A stretch of DNA of 58,212 bases from positions 1 through 58,212 of the forward strand of contig SUUL01000007.1 of NCBI GenBank assembly GCA_015062545.1. Direction: 5' to 3'. Origin of the DNA: Alphaproteobacteria bacterium. GTDB taxonomy: Bacteria; Pseudomonadota; Alphaproteobacteria; Rs-D84. The position numbers and the translations under genes were made by a program. The notes beneath the pieces were generated by a model that saw only the letters and a list, made by a program, of their open reading frames with translations, did not search any database and was not told the origin of the DNA. This document shows positions 37,741 through 46,020 of this stretch, piece after piece. The stretch's first letter is position 1; each line of letters opens with the position of its first letter.

Positions 37741-38757
37741 ATGAAAACAAAAATAATTTATATTTCTGGTGGTGAAACGTTTGAAATGGCGCAAATTCGT
37801 ACCGCTTTTGACGAGGTGCGCGCAACACTGGGGTTGGACTCAGACACAGTCTTGTTTGGTGTCCCGGTTGATTGTGATGATGCGTTGGCGGAAACCGAAT
37901 CAAATAATGTTTCGTCCATCATGGCAGAACCTGTTGCAGAACCAACCGATTCTGTAATTGAATCATCAGAAGTTATACCAACCCCAATTAGTTCTGAAAT
38001 TCCCACAGATATTACCCCCATAATAGAAGATACCCCTAAAAAGAAGGGGCGTGCACGCAAAGAAATTGTGATTGAAGAACCAATGAACGCATCTGCCGAA
38101 GAAGTGGCGGATGTGGATGACACTGCCAAGGTTATTCCAATCTTGTCAATTTTGGCGACAAAATCCGAAGGCGCGACAGAAAATGTCACAGAAACACCTG
38201 CTGTGGATACTGTGGAAGAAGTGATTCCTGAATCTGTTGATAATGTTGTGACAGAATCAGAAACAGTTACAATATCGGATATCGGTTTGGACACGCCCCT
38301 GATGGCACCTGTGTCAGATTCATCGGATGATGTTGAAAAAATAACAATCGGTGACATGATTGATGATGCTGCGCCATCTGCGCCCGTTGAAAAAACATTG
38401 GAACAGTTATTGGAACGCATGACACCATTACGCGAAGATGTTAATTCTGATACGGATATGTCGTCTGCAGATGAAACGATGGATGAAATTGTTGATTTTA
38501 CAGATTCTGACACAGATGCCACATTGGCACAGTTGGCATCAGAATTTGTACAAAACGAAGATAAAATTATCAGCGCCCCAAAATCAGAATCCCAAGGTAA
38601 AATTGGTAAATTGAAAAACATATTGCCGTTCAAAAAAGCGAAACGTGATGATAACAGTTTAATGGGCGACTTGTTTGGTTGGGCAGGTATTGCGGCCAAT
38701 GACGAAGAATTTTCTATGCCGGGATTTTTTACACCCGCTCGCAAACAAGGCTCATAA
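37741..38757 (+). CDS. Acidic, mostly disordered protein; first gene of a three-gene cluster
   Basis: The 338-residue protein begins with a compact 45-residue segment (KIIYISGGETFEMAQIRTAF ... TVLFGVPVD). Residues 50-285 are a highly acidic Glu/Asp/Ser/Thr/Val-rich stretch, probably disordered, with one basic patch (KKKGRARK). The C-terminus has a basic helix (IGKLKNILPFKKAKRD) and GDLFGWAGIAANDEEF. No signal peptide is present. It starts at the ATG at 37741 after GGGGG. A 335-residue ORF on the opposite strand is a compositional shadow. The function is unknown. Confidence 0.7.
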   Translation: MKTKIIYISGGETFEMAQIRTAFDEVRATLGLDSDTVLFGVPVDCDDALAETESNNVSSIMAEPVAEPTDSVIESSEVIPTPISSEIPTDITPIIEDTPKKKGRARKEIVIEEPMNASAEEVADVDDTAKVIPILSILATKSEGATENVTETPAVDTVEEVIPESVDNVVTESETVTISDIGLDTPLMAPVSDSSDDVEKITIGDMIDDAAPSAPVEKTLEQLLERMTPLREDVNSDTDMSSADETMDEIVDFTDSDTDATLAQLASEFVQNEDKIISAPKSESQGKIGKLKNILPFKKAKRDDNSLMGDLFGWAGIAANDEEFSMPGFFTPARKQGS

Positions 38758-38767
38758 ATGACCATAA

Positions 38768-39778
38768 ATGAATACTGCGACCGCTCTTAGATTGTTGAAA
38801 AATGCTGGGTTCCACGGACTGCGTGCCGATTCCCAGTATATATATATGGAAGATCCGTCTTGTATTTTACGCAGTTTTGAAACATTTCTGGAATATGTTT
38901 GGATTGCGATTACGGTTATCACAGGCTTTTTATTAGTTGGGTGGGCTATTTCTTTGATACGTGGCGCAAAATATCAGAATATTTTTATAAATCTCAAGAA
39001 TTTATTGGTATTGTTTTTGACTTTGACATTGGTGCGCCCTGTGGTAAATCTGATTTATGATGGCGATTTATTTGCACATGGTTGCAAGACCATATCAATA
39101 TCGATTCAAGAGATGAACGAATTATTGGATTTGCGTAAACAAAATTTATCTGCATACAACGAATTTAATATCTATGAAAATATAGAAATCCATGATTCTG
39201 GCGCATCTGAAAATATTGCGGACACATTTTCAGAACAAGTTGTCGCCACAAACGATACGCCATCAAATGCCCCAGATACAACATCTGGTGCTTTGTCAGA
39301 TAATATCCCATCTTCACGTGTTGATGCCGCGTCTTTGCCGCGTTCTGCGATGTCATCTGGTCGTGATGTTGTGTATGAAATGCCTGATGGTGGTCGCGTC
39401 AAGCGTACTGGGGGTACGCGTGCATGGCGTAATAATAATCCAGGGAATATCAGATATTCTGATTTTTCGCGCCGTGTTGGTGCCATTGGCCAGGCGGGCG
39501 GTTTTGCGGTATTCCCAGACGAAGCCACAGGTATGTACGCAATCGAGGCATTATTACGCACAGACAGTTATAACAAATTAACTATTGCTGGGGCTGTGTC
39601 CAGGTATGCGCCGCCATCTGAAAATAATACTACGGCATACTATCGCCGTCTGTCGCAATTAACAGGATTGTCAATAAACAAACGTATGTCGGATTTAACC
39701 CAATCGGAATTAACCAGTGTTGCCAAAGCTATCCGTGCAATCGAAGGTTGGCAGGCCGGTACAGAACAAAGGATATAA
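38768..39778 (+). CDS. Membrane protein with C-terminal muramidase-like (P5-type) domain
   Basis: The 336-residue protein has two membrane segments near 42-65 and 76-97, then a Ser/Asp/Ala-rich linker to residue about 205. The C-terminal domain carries RAWRNNNPGNIRYSDF, GGFAVFPDEATGMYAIEALL and DLTQSELTSVAKAIRAIEGW. This NPGNIRY...F..G..A pattern is that of P5-like lytic or structural proteins found in phage PRD1 and in conjugative and secretion systems. It could locally open peptidoglycan from the inner membrane. Its gene follows the acidic protein by ten bases and is followed at once by the next gene. No other secretion genes are in the window. Confidence 0.7.
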   Translation: MNTATALRLLKNAGFHGLRADSQYIYMEDPSCILRSFETFLEYVWIAITVITGFLLVGWAISLIRGAKYQNIFINLKNLLVLFLTLTLVRPVVNLIYDGDLFAHGCKTISISIQEMNELLDLRKQNLSAYNEFNIYENIEIHDSGASENIADTFSEQVVATNDTPSNAPDTTSGALSDNIPSSRVDAASLPRSAMSSGRDVVYEMPDGGRVKRTGGTRAWRNNNPGNIRYSDFSRRVGAIGQAGGFAVFPDEATGMYAIEALLRTDSYNKLTIAGAVSRYAPPSENNTTAYYRRLSQLTGLSINKRMSDLTQSELTSVAKAIRAIEGWQAGTEQRI

Positions 39779-39780
39779 AC

Positions 39781-40410
39781 GTGGAATCAAAACGTACAGT
39801 TCCATTTTGGTTAATAATCGCCTTGATGATATTAGTCATTGGTGGGATGATATATTTGTTATTTGGCAGCCCACAAAAAACAGAAAAGATTATGCCTGTG
39901 GGTGCGCCTGCAATCCGTTTGGATGAAAATGTTGCCCGTGTTCGGCGCGCGCCTGCAAATTTTACAGATGGTTTGCACAATCCAAATGAAACGTCAACAT
40001 ATCAACTGGATGAAACAGGGGCGGGTATATCTAATCAAACGATTTATTACCGCGACATAAATGGTGATGGCATATCCGACAGAATTACGCGTTCACATTA
40101 TGAAAACGGCACCAGTCATTATTGGGATTCTTATACCATTGAATTGGTACAGAATGGTAAATATCGTGATATTACCCCCGAAAATTTTCGTACAACCCAT
40201 GGTGCAGAATGTTCTTTGACCCAGATTCAGTTTTCTTTTGCACCGAAATTTCAGATTGTAAAAATATCACGTCCATGGCATGAAACTTGGAACAGCCCCA
40301 GTGTTGCTACCCGCACCATATACGAGTTATCAGATAATAAATTAGTTATTTCATCACAGAAAAAATTACAATCCGTATGTGATGTTACCGAATTATTCTT
40401 GGCTGAATGA
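39781..40410 (+). CDS. Single-pass membrane protein with Asp/Asn calcium-like loop
   Basis: The 209-residue protein starts at GTG 39781, seven bases after AAAGGA; this GTG is two bases past the previous stop. One membrane segment (VPFWLIIALMILVIGGMIYLLF) is followed by an exported domain. Residues around 90 hold DINGDGISD, which matches a Ca2+-binding loop of the dockerin/EF-like type. The rest is rich in aromatic and Thr residues with one Cys pair (C-terminal SVCDV). It belongs to the envelope cluster with the muramidase-like gene and overlaps by its 3' end the convergent radC-like gene. Function unknown. Confidence 0.68.
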   Translation: MESKRTVPFWLIIALMILVIGGMIYLLFGSPQKTEKIMPVGAPAIRLDENVARVRRAPANFTDGLHNPNETSTYQLDETGAGISNQTIYYRDINGDGISDRITRSHYENGTSHYWDSYTIELVQNGKYRDITPENFRTTHGAECSLTQIQFSFAPKFQIVKISRPWHETWNSPSVATRTIYELSDNKLVISSQKKLQSVCDVTELFLAE

Positions 40411-41097
40411 AGATTTATATAACATCATTGTTTCGCTAAGCGTATGAACGATTCCGGTGGATGCCACCAAATAATGGTCAATATATGCGACATTAATTTT
40501 TGCCAATTCGTCACGAATAACTTGTGTCAATGCAACATCGGGTTCTGAAAAAGAATTGTCAGATTGTGGATGATTATGTGCCAAGATTACTGCATAAGCA
40601 TTTAACAAGTGTGCGCGTCTGCATATTTCGCGTGGATATGCGGCAGATTCATCAACTGTACCGCGACTGTGCATTTCATCTTGGATTAATCTAAATTTTG
40701 TATCCAGATATAGCACATGAAATTCTTCTACAGTTTTTCCGATTAACATCTTTCTGCAATATTCTTTGATTATCCCAGGATCCACCAAGACATCACCATC
40801 TTCCATTTGTTCACGGTATGAAATCATCATTAATTCATGCACCAAATGTATCAACAGTGCTGTATTACGTCCGACACCTGGGACTGTCTCTAAATCTTCG
40901 ATGGTTGCGTTCAGCACGCAGTACACGCTGCGAAATCGCTTAAGCAAAGTGCGTGCCACAGGTCTGACATCGCGGCGCGGAATTGCGTATGTCAACAACA
41001 GTTCAAGTTTTTCATAACTTGTTAATTTGTTGTCCAGTAACTTTTCTTTTAATCTTTCGCGATGTCCTGCATGGAACAGCGGATCTGATTTTATCAT
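40393..41097 (-). CDS. radC: RadC/JAMM-domain protein
   Basis: The 234-residue protein (start at 41097) has an N-terminal helix-hairpin-helix region (LETVPGVGRNTALLIHL) and a C-terminal JAMM metalloprotease fold. The JAMM motif is ILAHNHPQSDNSFSEPD with H174, H176 and D187, and the upstream Glu is in VEEFHVLYLD. RadC proteins were once thought to act in DNA repair; their real role is unclear. The start has no good ribosome-binding site and lies five bases after the map stop. A longer ORF upstream is out of frame with map and is rejected. Confidence 0.85.
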   Translation of the reverse strand: MIKSDPLFHAGHRERLKEKLLDNKLTSYEKLELLLTYAIPRRDVRPVARTLLKRFRSVYCVLNATIEDLETVPGVGRNTALLIHLVHELMMISYREQMEDGDVLVDPGIIKEYCRKMLIGKTVEEFHVLYLDTKFRLIQDEMHSRGTVDESAAYPREICRRAHLLNAYAVILAHNHPQSDNSFSEPDVALTQVIRDELAKINVAYIDHYLVASTGIVHTLSETMMLYKSSFSQE

Positions 41098-41102
41098 GAT
41101 GT

Positions 41103-41867
41103 TTATTGTATCATTTTTTCTGTAAAGATAACTGCGCCATCTTCTGTAATACCAATGGTGTGTTCCCATTGTGCAGACAGTCCGCCATCGATGGTACGTG
41201 CGGTCCAACCATCTGCATCAATTTTACATTCTGGTGCGCCCGTATTAATCATTGGTTCGATGGTAAACACCAACCCCGGCACCATTTTGACTTTATCCCA
41301 ATGTTTGTCATAGAAATGAAAGATTTGAGGTTCATCATGCATTACTTTTCCGATTCCATGACCGACAAAGTCACGTGATATTGAAAAACCGTGTGGCAGA
41401 ACAACTTGTTCGATGGTTTTTCCGATTTCGGACAGTGGTACCCCCGGTGCGCATATTGAAATTGCCGCGTTCAGCGCATCTTGGCAGACTTGTACCAGTT
41501 TATGTGCCTGGTGCGTGACATTTCCAATCATAAACATACGTGATGCATCACCATGGAATCCCTTGTATTCGGCGGTCAAGTCAATATTGACAATATCGCC
41601 ATCTTTCAAGATGCAATCATCACTGGGGATGCCATGCACGATAACGTCATTAACAGACGTGCAAATGTGTTTTGGATACCCTTGGTAACCCAAATCCGAA
41701 GAACGTGCCCCATTTTCTTTCAAGAATTGCGCCACCATTCTGTCTATTTCGCCCGTAGAAATACCGGCTTTGACGTATGGTGATATATAATCAAAGCAGC
41801 GTGCCACAATGTCGCCAACCGCACGCAGTCTTTTGAAGTCTTTTGGTGCATAAACAGATGCAAGCAT
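41103..41867 (-). CDS. map: Methionine aminopeptidase, type I
   Basis: The 254-residue enzyme has all five metal ligands: D96 (NIDLTAE), D107 (FHGDASR), H170 (FVGHGIG), E204 (FTIEP) and E235 (QWEHT). It removes the initiator Met from nascent proteins in the cytosol. It has an AAGGAA ribosome-binding site, follows holA by five bases and precedes radC. Confidence 0.96.
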   Translation of the reverse strand: MLASVYAPKDFKRLRAVGDIVARCFDYISPYVKAGISTGEIDRMVAQFLKENGARSSDLGYQGYPKHICTSVNDVIVHGIPSDDCILKDGDIVNIDLTAEYKGFHGDASRMFMIGNVTHQAHKLVQVCQDALNAAISICAPGVPLSEIGKTIEQVVLPHGFSISRDFVGHGIGKVMHDEPQIFHFYDKHWDKVKMVPGLVFTIEPMINTGAPECKIDADGWTARTIDGGLSAQWEHTIGITEDGAVIFTEKMIQ

Positions 41868-41872
41868 ATTTG

Positions 41873-42865
41873 TTAATTCCTTCTTTTTTTGATTGCCAAC
41901 CGTGCCGCACGCACCGCCAGTTTTAATGCGAAATCACGCAACAGGATTTCCCCTGGCATACCTGTGGTTCGCAGTTGGCGTTCCAGTTCATTTAACCTGA
42001 CCAGTACTGCGGTTATTTCAGATTCTGGCCATATTCTAATTGCTTGTTTGAATTTTTCTTCCACCTTCCAGAACAGTTTGGGCAGCTGTCCATTTACAAC
42101 GGCGTTTTGTAATTTTTTGAAATGTGTATCCAACATTCTTATCAGCATATTTGGTTCTTTATTGTCGTACAACAACCTGTCTAAGGCCATCATTGTTTGC
42201 TGAATATGCCCTGCGGTCAAAGAATACAAGAAATCATCAGAATCTGCCGCCCCTGTATCGGGCAGGCATTTTTCTACATCAGATAATTCTATGATACGTT
42301 TATCATCAACATACAGTGCGATTTTTGTCAGGAATCCACGTGTAATTCCACGGTCGCCCCCCAGATGGCTGGTCATATATGCCATTGCATCGGGGGTAAT
42401 TTGTTGGATGCCCGCCGCCGCTGATAATTCGCTGCGTATCAGCGCGGCCAGTGTTTTTGCATCATCTGTATAACATGGCAGGGCCGCCATATTATCCGCC
42501 CCTTCGAACAGGGTGCGTAATCCGCCCCCGGCACGCAGATCACCCCCGGCAACAATAACAGTTGCGCATAACCCGGGATGTTCCACCAACGCGGCAATTT
42601 GTTTTGCGGATGCATCGCCTGCATTTGATATTATTACCATTTTGTTTCCGCCGAACATGGACGGACTGCAACTTTCTGCGAACAAGGCATCTTGTTTTTC
42701 AGACATTTCATTTGCATCCAGTGCAAACAAGTTGTCTTTTTCAATCTGCAAGATTTCAATGGCGCGGTCACAATACTCGTCCACCTGACCGGCATCTGGG
42801 CCGTAAATCAGTATTGCACGAATATTTGCGATACCTGCCTTAAAATCAGCATCTTTCCATTTCAT
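41873..42865 (-). CDS. holA: DNA polymerase III subunit delta
   Basis: The 330-residue protein has the HolA layout: MKWKDADFKAG start, ILIYGPDAGQVDEYCDRA near residue 20, FGGNKMVIIS, and C-terminal helical repeats ending in LALRDFALKL-like RDFALKLAVRAARLAI. It loads the beta clamp as part of the clamp loader. Its ATG overlaps the lptE stop (TAATG). Confidence 0.88.
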   Translation of the reverse strand: MKWKDADFKAGIANIRAILIYGPDAGQVDEYCDRAIEILQIEKDNLFALDANEMSEKQDALFAESCSPSMFGGNKMVIISNAGDASAKQIAALVEHPGLCATVIVAGGDLRAGGGLRTLFEGADNMAALPCYTDDAKTLAALIRSELSAAAGIQQITPDAMAYMTSHLGGDRGITRGFLTKIALYVDDKRIIELSDVEKCLPDTGAADSDDFLYSLTAGHIQQTMMALDRLLYDNKEPNMLIRMLDTHFKKLQNAVVNGQLPKLFWKVEEKFKQAIRIWPESEITAVLVRLNELERQLRTTGMPGEILLRDFALKLAVRAARLAIKKRRN

Positions 42866-43344
42866 TATTTTTTTGCGCCTGCATTTGAATGTTGATACGT
42901 TTCTGTAATTACACGTGCGCTGATTTTATCTGCCAACACGCGAATCGCATTTTGCACTGCGTTGTTATACGATGCGTTTGAAGCCACCAAATATCGTACC
43001 AACGTATAAGATTCTGCAGTTGTTTCTGTGCCACGTGCAATTACTTTGTCATTTTGTTTTAACACGTATGACGCAGTCATAGAAATTTCCTGCCATGTTG
43101 CAGATCCTGTCCTTTCCAAGGCTTTGTATCGTGTTGTTGGATTGCGCAGTGTCACAACCAATGTATATTGTGCGTTTGCGTCTTTTTGACCGCCAAATTC
43201 CGCCCACAGCGCATTTCGCAAATCAATACCATTAATGCCACTGATTGGTGGAACATAGATGTCCATATCTTGACCGGCGAACATTGGTTTGAATCCACAT
43301 GCGGCGGTTAATAACAAAGTAATAATTAATAAAATTTTTTTCAT
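42865..43344 (-). CDS. lptE: LPS-assembly lipoprotein LptE
   Basis: The 159-residue protein has a type II signal peptide with lipobox LTAAC (Cys at about 18-20) and then GFKPMF, the typical LptE start. Beta-strand-rich sequence follows (TLVVTLRNPTTRYKALERTG). LptE plugs the LptD barrel that inserts LPS in the outer membrane. The lptE-holA overlap is the usual alphaproteobacterial order. The start was set at MKKILLII (43344). Confidence 0.85.
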   Translation of the reverse strand: MKKILLIITLLLTAACGFKPMFAGQDMDIYVPPISGINGIDLRNALWAEFGGQKDANAQYTLVVTLRNPTTRYKALERTGSATWQEISMTASYVLKQNDKVIARGTETTAESYTLVRYLVASNASYNNAVQNAIRVLADKISARVITETYQHSNAGAKK

Positions 43345-43416
43345 GGCGTAATTAGATTTCCTGTTGCAATTTATTTGTATATTACCTAGACTTTTTATAA
43401 ATCGCAAGGGGGAATG

Positions 43417-44658
43417 ATGAATATTTTTATCATGATATTGGTTGCACTGTTTATGGCGGGCTATTATATGATGGACAGCCCCAGTCAACAGGTATTAGAT
43501 CATGATACTGAATATGCTGTGACTTTATCCGATTTGCGTACTGTGGCCCAGTGTGCAACGGCCTTGCACAATGCGCAAATCAATGGTTTGGAATTTACGG
43601 ATACCTGTGTTGACACGTACGGTATAACCAGTCGTTTTGTTTGTCTGGACAGTCGTTACAAGATAATGTCCTGTTCTGCCGAAGGGACCAAGAAACCCGC
43701 GTTCAGTTATATTGTAACCGTATCTGCGCCATTGGAATCAGACGATCACAATGACATTATGGAAATACTAGAGAAATATTATTCTGAATCTGGCACATTT
43801 GGCTTGTTCCAAGATGGCAAGATTATGTCTGGTGGCACATCGAACAAGCGTATTGTTCCTGCGGCGATTGTCCAAGAAATGAAAATGACGGATGGGCAAC
43901 TGGTCTATTTTACCCAGTACGAGGTTCCAGATATGGGCACCCAGATTGGTGGTGCGGCAACTGTTGCGGACGTTGTATGTCCGGTTGGTACGGCAAAAAC
44001 ATATCGTTTTGGTCGGTGGCAATGTATTCCATACAATGTTAAAATTGATTGTGGTGGTGACCTGATATGGGATTCCGATTTATATGCATGTGTGGCGGAT
44101 GAAACGCGCCGTCCGCTGTGTGCAGGTATCCAGACTGCGGTTATGGTGGATGATGTCTGGGAATGTGTCAGTCCTTTTCCGGACAGGGTTTGTCCTGCGA
44201 AAATGATTGCGCGTTTGAATTATAATACGATGGAATGGGAATGTGTTGCCGATCCCACGATTGAAACAACTTCCAAGAAATGCTCTAATTTTATTGGAAA
44301 TGTGGTTTATGGTGCCTTGGGAACAACATTACGGATTCAGCATACATCTTGTACGGATTGCGAACGCATGATAACAGACCCCGAAACGTGTGCAACGACA
44401 TGTGTGCCCGACCCGACCAAGGTCACAGATTCGCGCTGTTATCCGGGGGTGGTTGACGAATGTAGTGGCCCCAGTCGCGCATTTTATTTTGGTTTTCCAA
44501 ATCGTACATATGTATCTGGGGTGACGGATGTGTCGGATATTGCGGTTCCATTGGATGCATCTCATTCCCAGAATCGCAAGTTTAATTGCCTGGATTGTGG
44601 CGCGGGGGAAATAGACGCATCGCGTTCTCGTCCGCCCTTTGTTGCGGTGTGCAAATAA
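43417..44658 (+). CDS. Cys-rich membrane-anchored exported protein
   Basis: The 413-residue protein starts at the second of two adjacent ATGs (43417), which is four bases after GGGGG. One N-terminal hydrophobic helix (IFIMILVALFMAGYYMM) anchors it. About 26 Cys residues follow, mostly after residue 190, in units such as CGGDLIWDSDLYACVAD and CVSPFPDRVCPAKMIARL, and in CTDCERMITDPETCATTC. These units resemble Cys-knot, disulfide-stabilised extracellular modules. The first domain (about 40-150) resembles minor pilin-like sequences, but no GFxLxE prepilin motif is present. It lies divergent to lptE. Function unknown. Confidence 0.72.
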   Translation: MNIFIMILVALFMAGYYMMDSPSQQVLDHDTEYAVTLSDLRTVAQCATALHNAQINGLEFTDTCVDTYGITSRFVCLDSRYKIMSCSAEGTKKPAFSYIVTVSAPLESDDHNDIMEILEKYYSESGTFGLFQDGKIMSGGTSNKRIVPAAIVQEMKMTDGQLVYFTQYEVPDMGTQIGGAATVADVVCPVGTAKTYRFGRWQCIPYNVKIDCGGDLIWDSDLYACVADETRRPLCAGIQTAVMVDDVWECVSPFPDRVCPAKMIARLNYNTMEWECVADPTIETTSKKCSNFIGNVVYGALGTTLRIQHTSCTDCERMITDPETCATTCVPDPTKVTDSRCYPGVVDECSGPSRAFYFGFPNRTYVSGVTDVSDIAVPLDASHSQNRKFNCLDCGAGEIDASRSRPPFVAVCK

Positions 44659-44665
44659 GGTTTAT

Positions 44666-44884
44666 TTACGGCTTGTATTTTGGGTCATTCAGCACCGATT
44701 CAAACCCGTGTTCCATTAATTCTGTCAGCATAATCAGCTGCATTACACTAGGGGAAAATCGGTTGTGTATCAAGTCATCATATTCACGTTCTGATTTCAG
44801 ATTCATTACATTGCATATACACCAAATTGGGATTTTTTTCTGTTTTCTGACCTGTTCTATTTCGCGCCCCAGTGAAATTGTCAT
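44666..44884 (-). CDS. Small HTH-like protein downstream of the structured RNA
   Basis: The 72-residue protein begins with MTISLGREIEQVRKQKKIPIW, a pattern seen in small XRE/Cro-type helix-turn-helix proteins, and then ICNVMNLKSEREYDDLIHN. It has a GGGGG ribosome-binding site six bases before the ATG. The gene starts about 20 bases 3' of the RNA terminator at 44900-44932 and may be expressed by readthrough. The HTH call is tentative; DNA binding is an inference. Confidence 0.6.
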   Translation of the reverse strand: MTISLGREIEQVRKQKKIPIWCICNVMNLKSEREYDDLIHNRFSPSVMQLIMLTELMEHGFESVLNDPKYKP

Positions 44885-44899
44885 TGCATACCCCCACTG

Positions 44900-44934
44900 T
44901 AAAAAAATAAAACCGCCAATGAATAAAGGCGGTC
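44900..44934 (-). terminator. Terminator of the structured RNA
   Basis: ACCGCC/GGCGGT hairpin (44912-44917 with 44928-44933) with a T tract on the minus strand. It lies between the RNA and the 72-residue gene. Its stem overlaps the base of the rod. Confidence 0.75.
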
Positions 44935-45008
44935 GGGGAGTTAGTAAATCATGTATATCAATGACTCTATTGCATTTTCGGTTACCCGTATTTTATATTG
45001 CAACAGCT

Positions 45009-45026
45009 CCCCGACCATGGTCGGGG
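45009..45026. repeat. Perfect 18-bp palindrome
   Basis: CCCCGACCATGGTCGGGG is fully self-complementary and forms the apical hairpin of the structured RNA. Confidence 0.9.
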
Positions 45027-45106
45027 GACTTAACGATGCATTTGTTGCACCGGATATACATGGGGTTACTACACCCCGAACCCAAAACCCATTGGATTCA
45101 ATTCAG

Positions 45107-45134
45107 ATTATATCAATTTATACAAAATATTCAA
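45107..45134 (-). promoter_or_regulatory. Promoter of the structured RNA
   Basis: On the minus strand TTGAAT (45129-45134), a 16-base spacer and an extended -10 TGATATAAT (hexamer 45107-45112). Start point about 45100. Confidence 0.6.
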
Positions 45135-45203
45135 ATAAATATTATTTTATAAAAAAAAGACTTGCATTTATTCCACGGACAGTATATCATGCATAACGCT
45201 TTA

Positions 45204-45280
45204 GGGGTTGTAGCTCAGCTGGTTAGAGCGTCTGCCTGTCACGCAGAAGGTCGCGGGTTCGAGCCCCGTCAATCCCGCCA
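45204..45280 (+). tRNA. tRNA-Asp (anticodon GUC)
   Basis: This is a 77-base cloverleaf with acceptor GGGGTTG/CAATCCC (one G-U), D-arm AGCTCAGCTGGTTAGAGC, anticodon loop CTGTCAC (GTC), T-arm GGGTTCGAGCCCC and encoded CCA. Confidence 0.95.
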
Positions 45281-45286
45281 GTATTT

Positions 45287-45314
45287 ACACCATCGTTAGA
45301 TGGTGTTTTTTTTT
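45287..45314 (+). terminator. Terminator of tRNA-Asp
   Basis: ACACCATC-GTTA-GATGGTGT followed by nine T. Confidence 0.9.
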
Positions 45315-45373
45315 ATTAAGTAACACGTGGCGAAGAACCCGCAGGGCATATTGTGTGTTTTTTCTTGTTTATT

Positions 45374-45407
45374 ATTGATAAATATGTTCTATAATGAACT
45401 TATCAAT
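45374..45407 (+). promoter_or_regulatory. -10 element flanked by an inverted repeat
   Basis: TATAAT at 45390-45395 is flanked by the arms ATTGATAA (45374-45381) and TTATCAAT (45400-45407). This could be an operator over the promoter of the META lipoprotein gene. Confidence 0.4.
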
Positions 45408-45426
45408 ATAACCCAAAGGAGAAAAC

Positions 45427-45867
45427 ATGAACTTGAAATTTGTTGCAACTGGTCTTTGTGCATTGGCATTGGCGGCATGTGGTGACAATGCCCAAAACCC
45501 AGAACTGTTAAAGGGCGCAAACTTTGTATCTGCACAACCTGGGGCGGACATTACATTATCATTTGATCCGGCTGAAATGCGTGTCTATGGCAAGATTGTA
45601 AACCTGTATAACGGTGGCTATACGGTCACATCAGACGAGATTAAATTTGAACCATTTGCGTCAACCATGATGATGGGGCCGACCGAAGCCATGGAAACAG
45701 AACAAGAATATTTTGAATTCATGCCGACTGTTGAACGTTATGAATTGTCGGATGGTAAATTGACATTAATCGCGACCGATGGCAAAGAAATCGTCTTTAC
45801 CCAGGTTGAAACATTACCTGGCGAAGAAACCGCCACCACCGAAGTCGCGGAAGAGGTAGCCGAATAA
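45427..45867 (+). CDS. META-domain lipoprotein
   Basis: The 146-residue protein has a type II signal peptide with lipobox LALAAC (Cys at about 19). The mature part matches the META/HslJ fold: ADITLSFDPAEMRVYGKIVNLYNGGYTV, FEPFASTMMMGPTEAMETEQEYFEFM, and YELSDGKLTLIATDGKEIVF. A Thr/Glu-rich tail ends it. META proteins are envelope lipoproteins linked to stress and drug resistance. It has an AAGGAG ribosome-binding site and lies between tRNA-Asp and tRNA-Glu. Confidence 0.85.
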   Translation: MNLKFVATGLCALALAACGDNAQNPELLKGANFVSAQPGADITLSFDPAEMRVYGKIVNLYNGGYTVTSDEIKFEPFASTMMMGPTEAMETEQEYFEFMPTVERYELSDGKLTLIATDGKEIVFTQVETLPGEETATTEVAEEVAE

Positions 45868-45944
45868 AATCATTTATATTTGCTTGACAATGGGGCAAAA
45901 GACATGTATAATTTGCCAGCGTTCAATATGAACACGGCAGTTTT

Positions 45945-46020
45945 GGCCCCATCGTCTAGAGGCCCAGGACACCGCCCTTTCAAGGCGAGAACACCGGTTC
46001 GAATCCGGTTGGGGCTGCCA
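45945..46020 (+). tRNA. tRNA-Glu (anticodon UUC)
   Basis: This is a 76-base cloverleaf with acceptor GGCCCCA/TGGGGCT, anticodon loop CTTTCAA (TTC), T-arm CCGGTTCGAATCCGG and encoded CCA. Its 3' end is repeated further downstream, so it appears to be an integration target. Confidence 0.95.

Larger units (their letters stand above)
44900..45100 (-). ncRNA. Rod-shaped structured RNA (candidate 6S RNA)
   Basis: Transcribed on the minus strand from about 45100, this RNA can fold into a long rod. The nested helices (plus coordinates) are GGTCGGGG 44931-44938 with CCCCGAACC 45074-45082 (one bulge), TAGTAA 44942-44947 with TTACTA 45066-45071, CATGTATATC 44950-44959 with its partner 45053-45062, TGCAACA 44999-45005 with TGTTGCA 45043-45049, and an apical CCCCGACC/GGTCGGGG hairpin (45009-45026). 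A large one-sided bubble lies between the second and third helices. A promoter precedes it and a hairpin plus T tract follows. Long rod plus asymmetric internal bubble, about 200 bases, is the shape of 6S RNA. Without alignment it could equally be a cis leader of the small HTH-like gene. Confidence 0.55.

Noticed and set aside
37758-38765. 335-residue ORF opposite the acidic protein
   Set aside because: Ser/Val/Ile-rich shadow of the GA-rich coding strand; the plus-strand gene has promoter and ribosome-binding site.
40393-41208. Longer N-terminus for the RadC-like gene
   Set aside because: The extra 37 residues are Trp/Arg/Tyr-rich, overlap map in another frame and are absent from the family.
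44900-45100. Two-piece tmRNA or RNase P RNA as identity of the structured RNA
   Set aside because: No tRNA-like acceptor/T-arm pair, no tag-coding region and none of the conserved RNase P sequence blocks were found.
44951-45196. 81-residue plus-strand ORF
   Set aside because: It begins inside the helix of the structured RNA, has no ribosome-binding site and ends just before tRNA-Asp.
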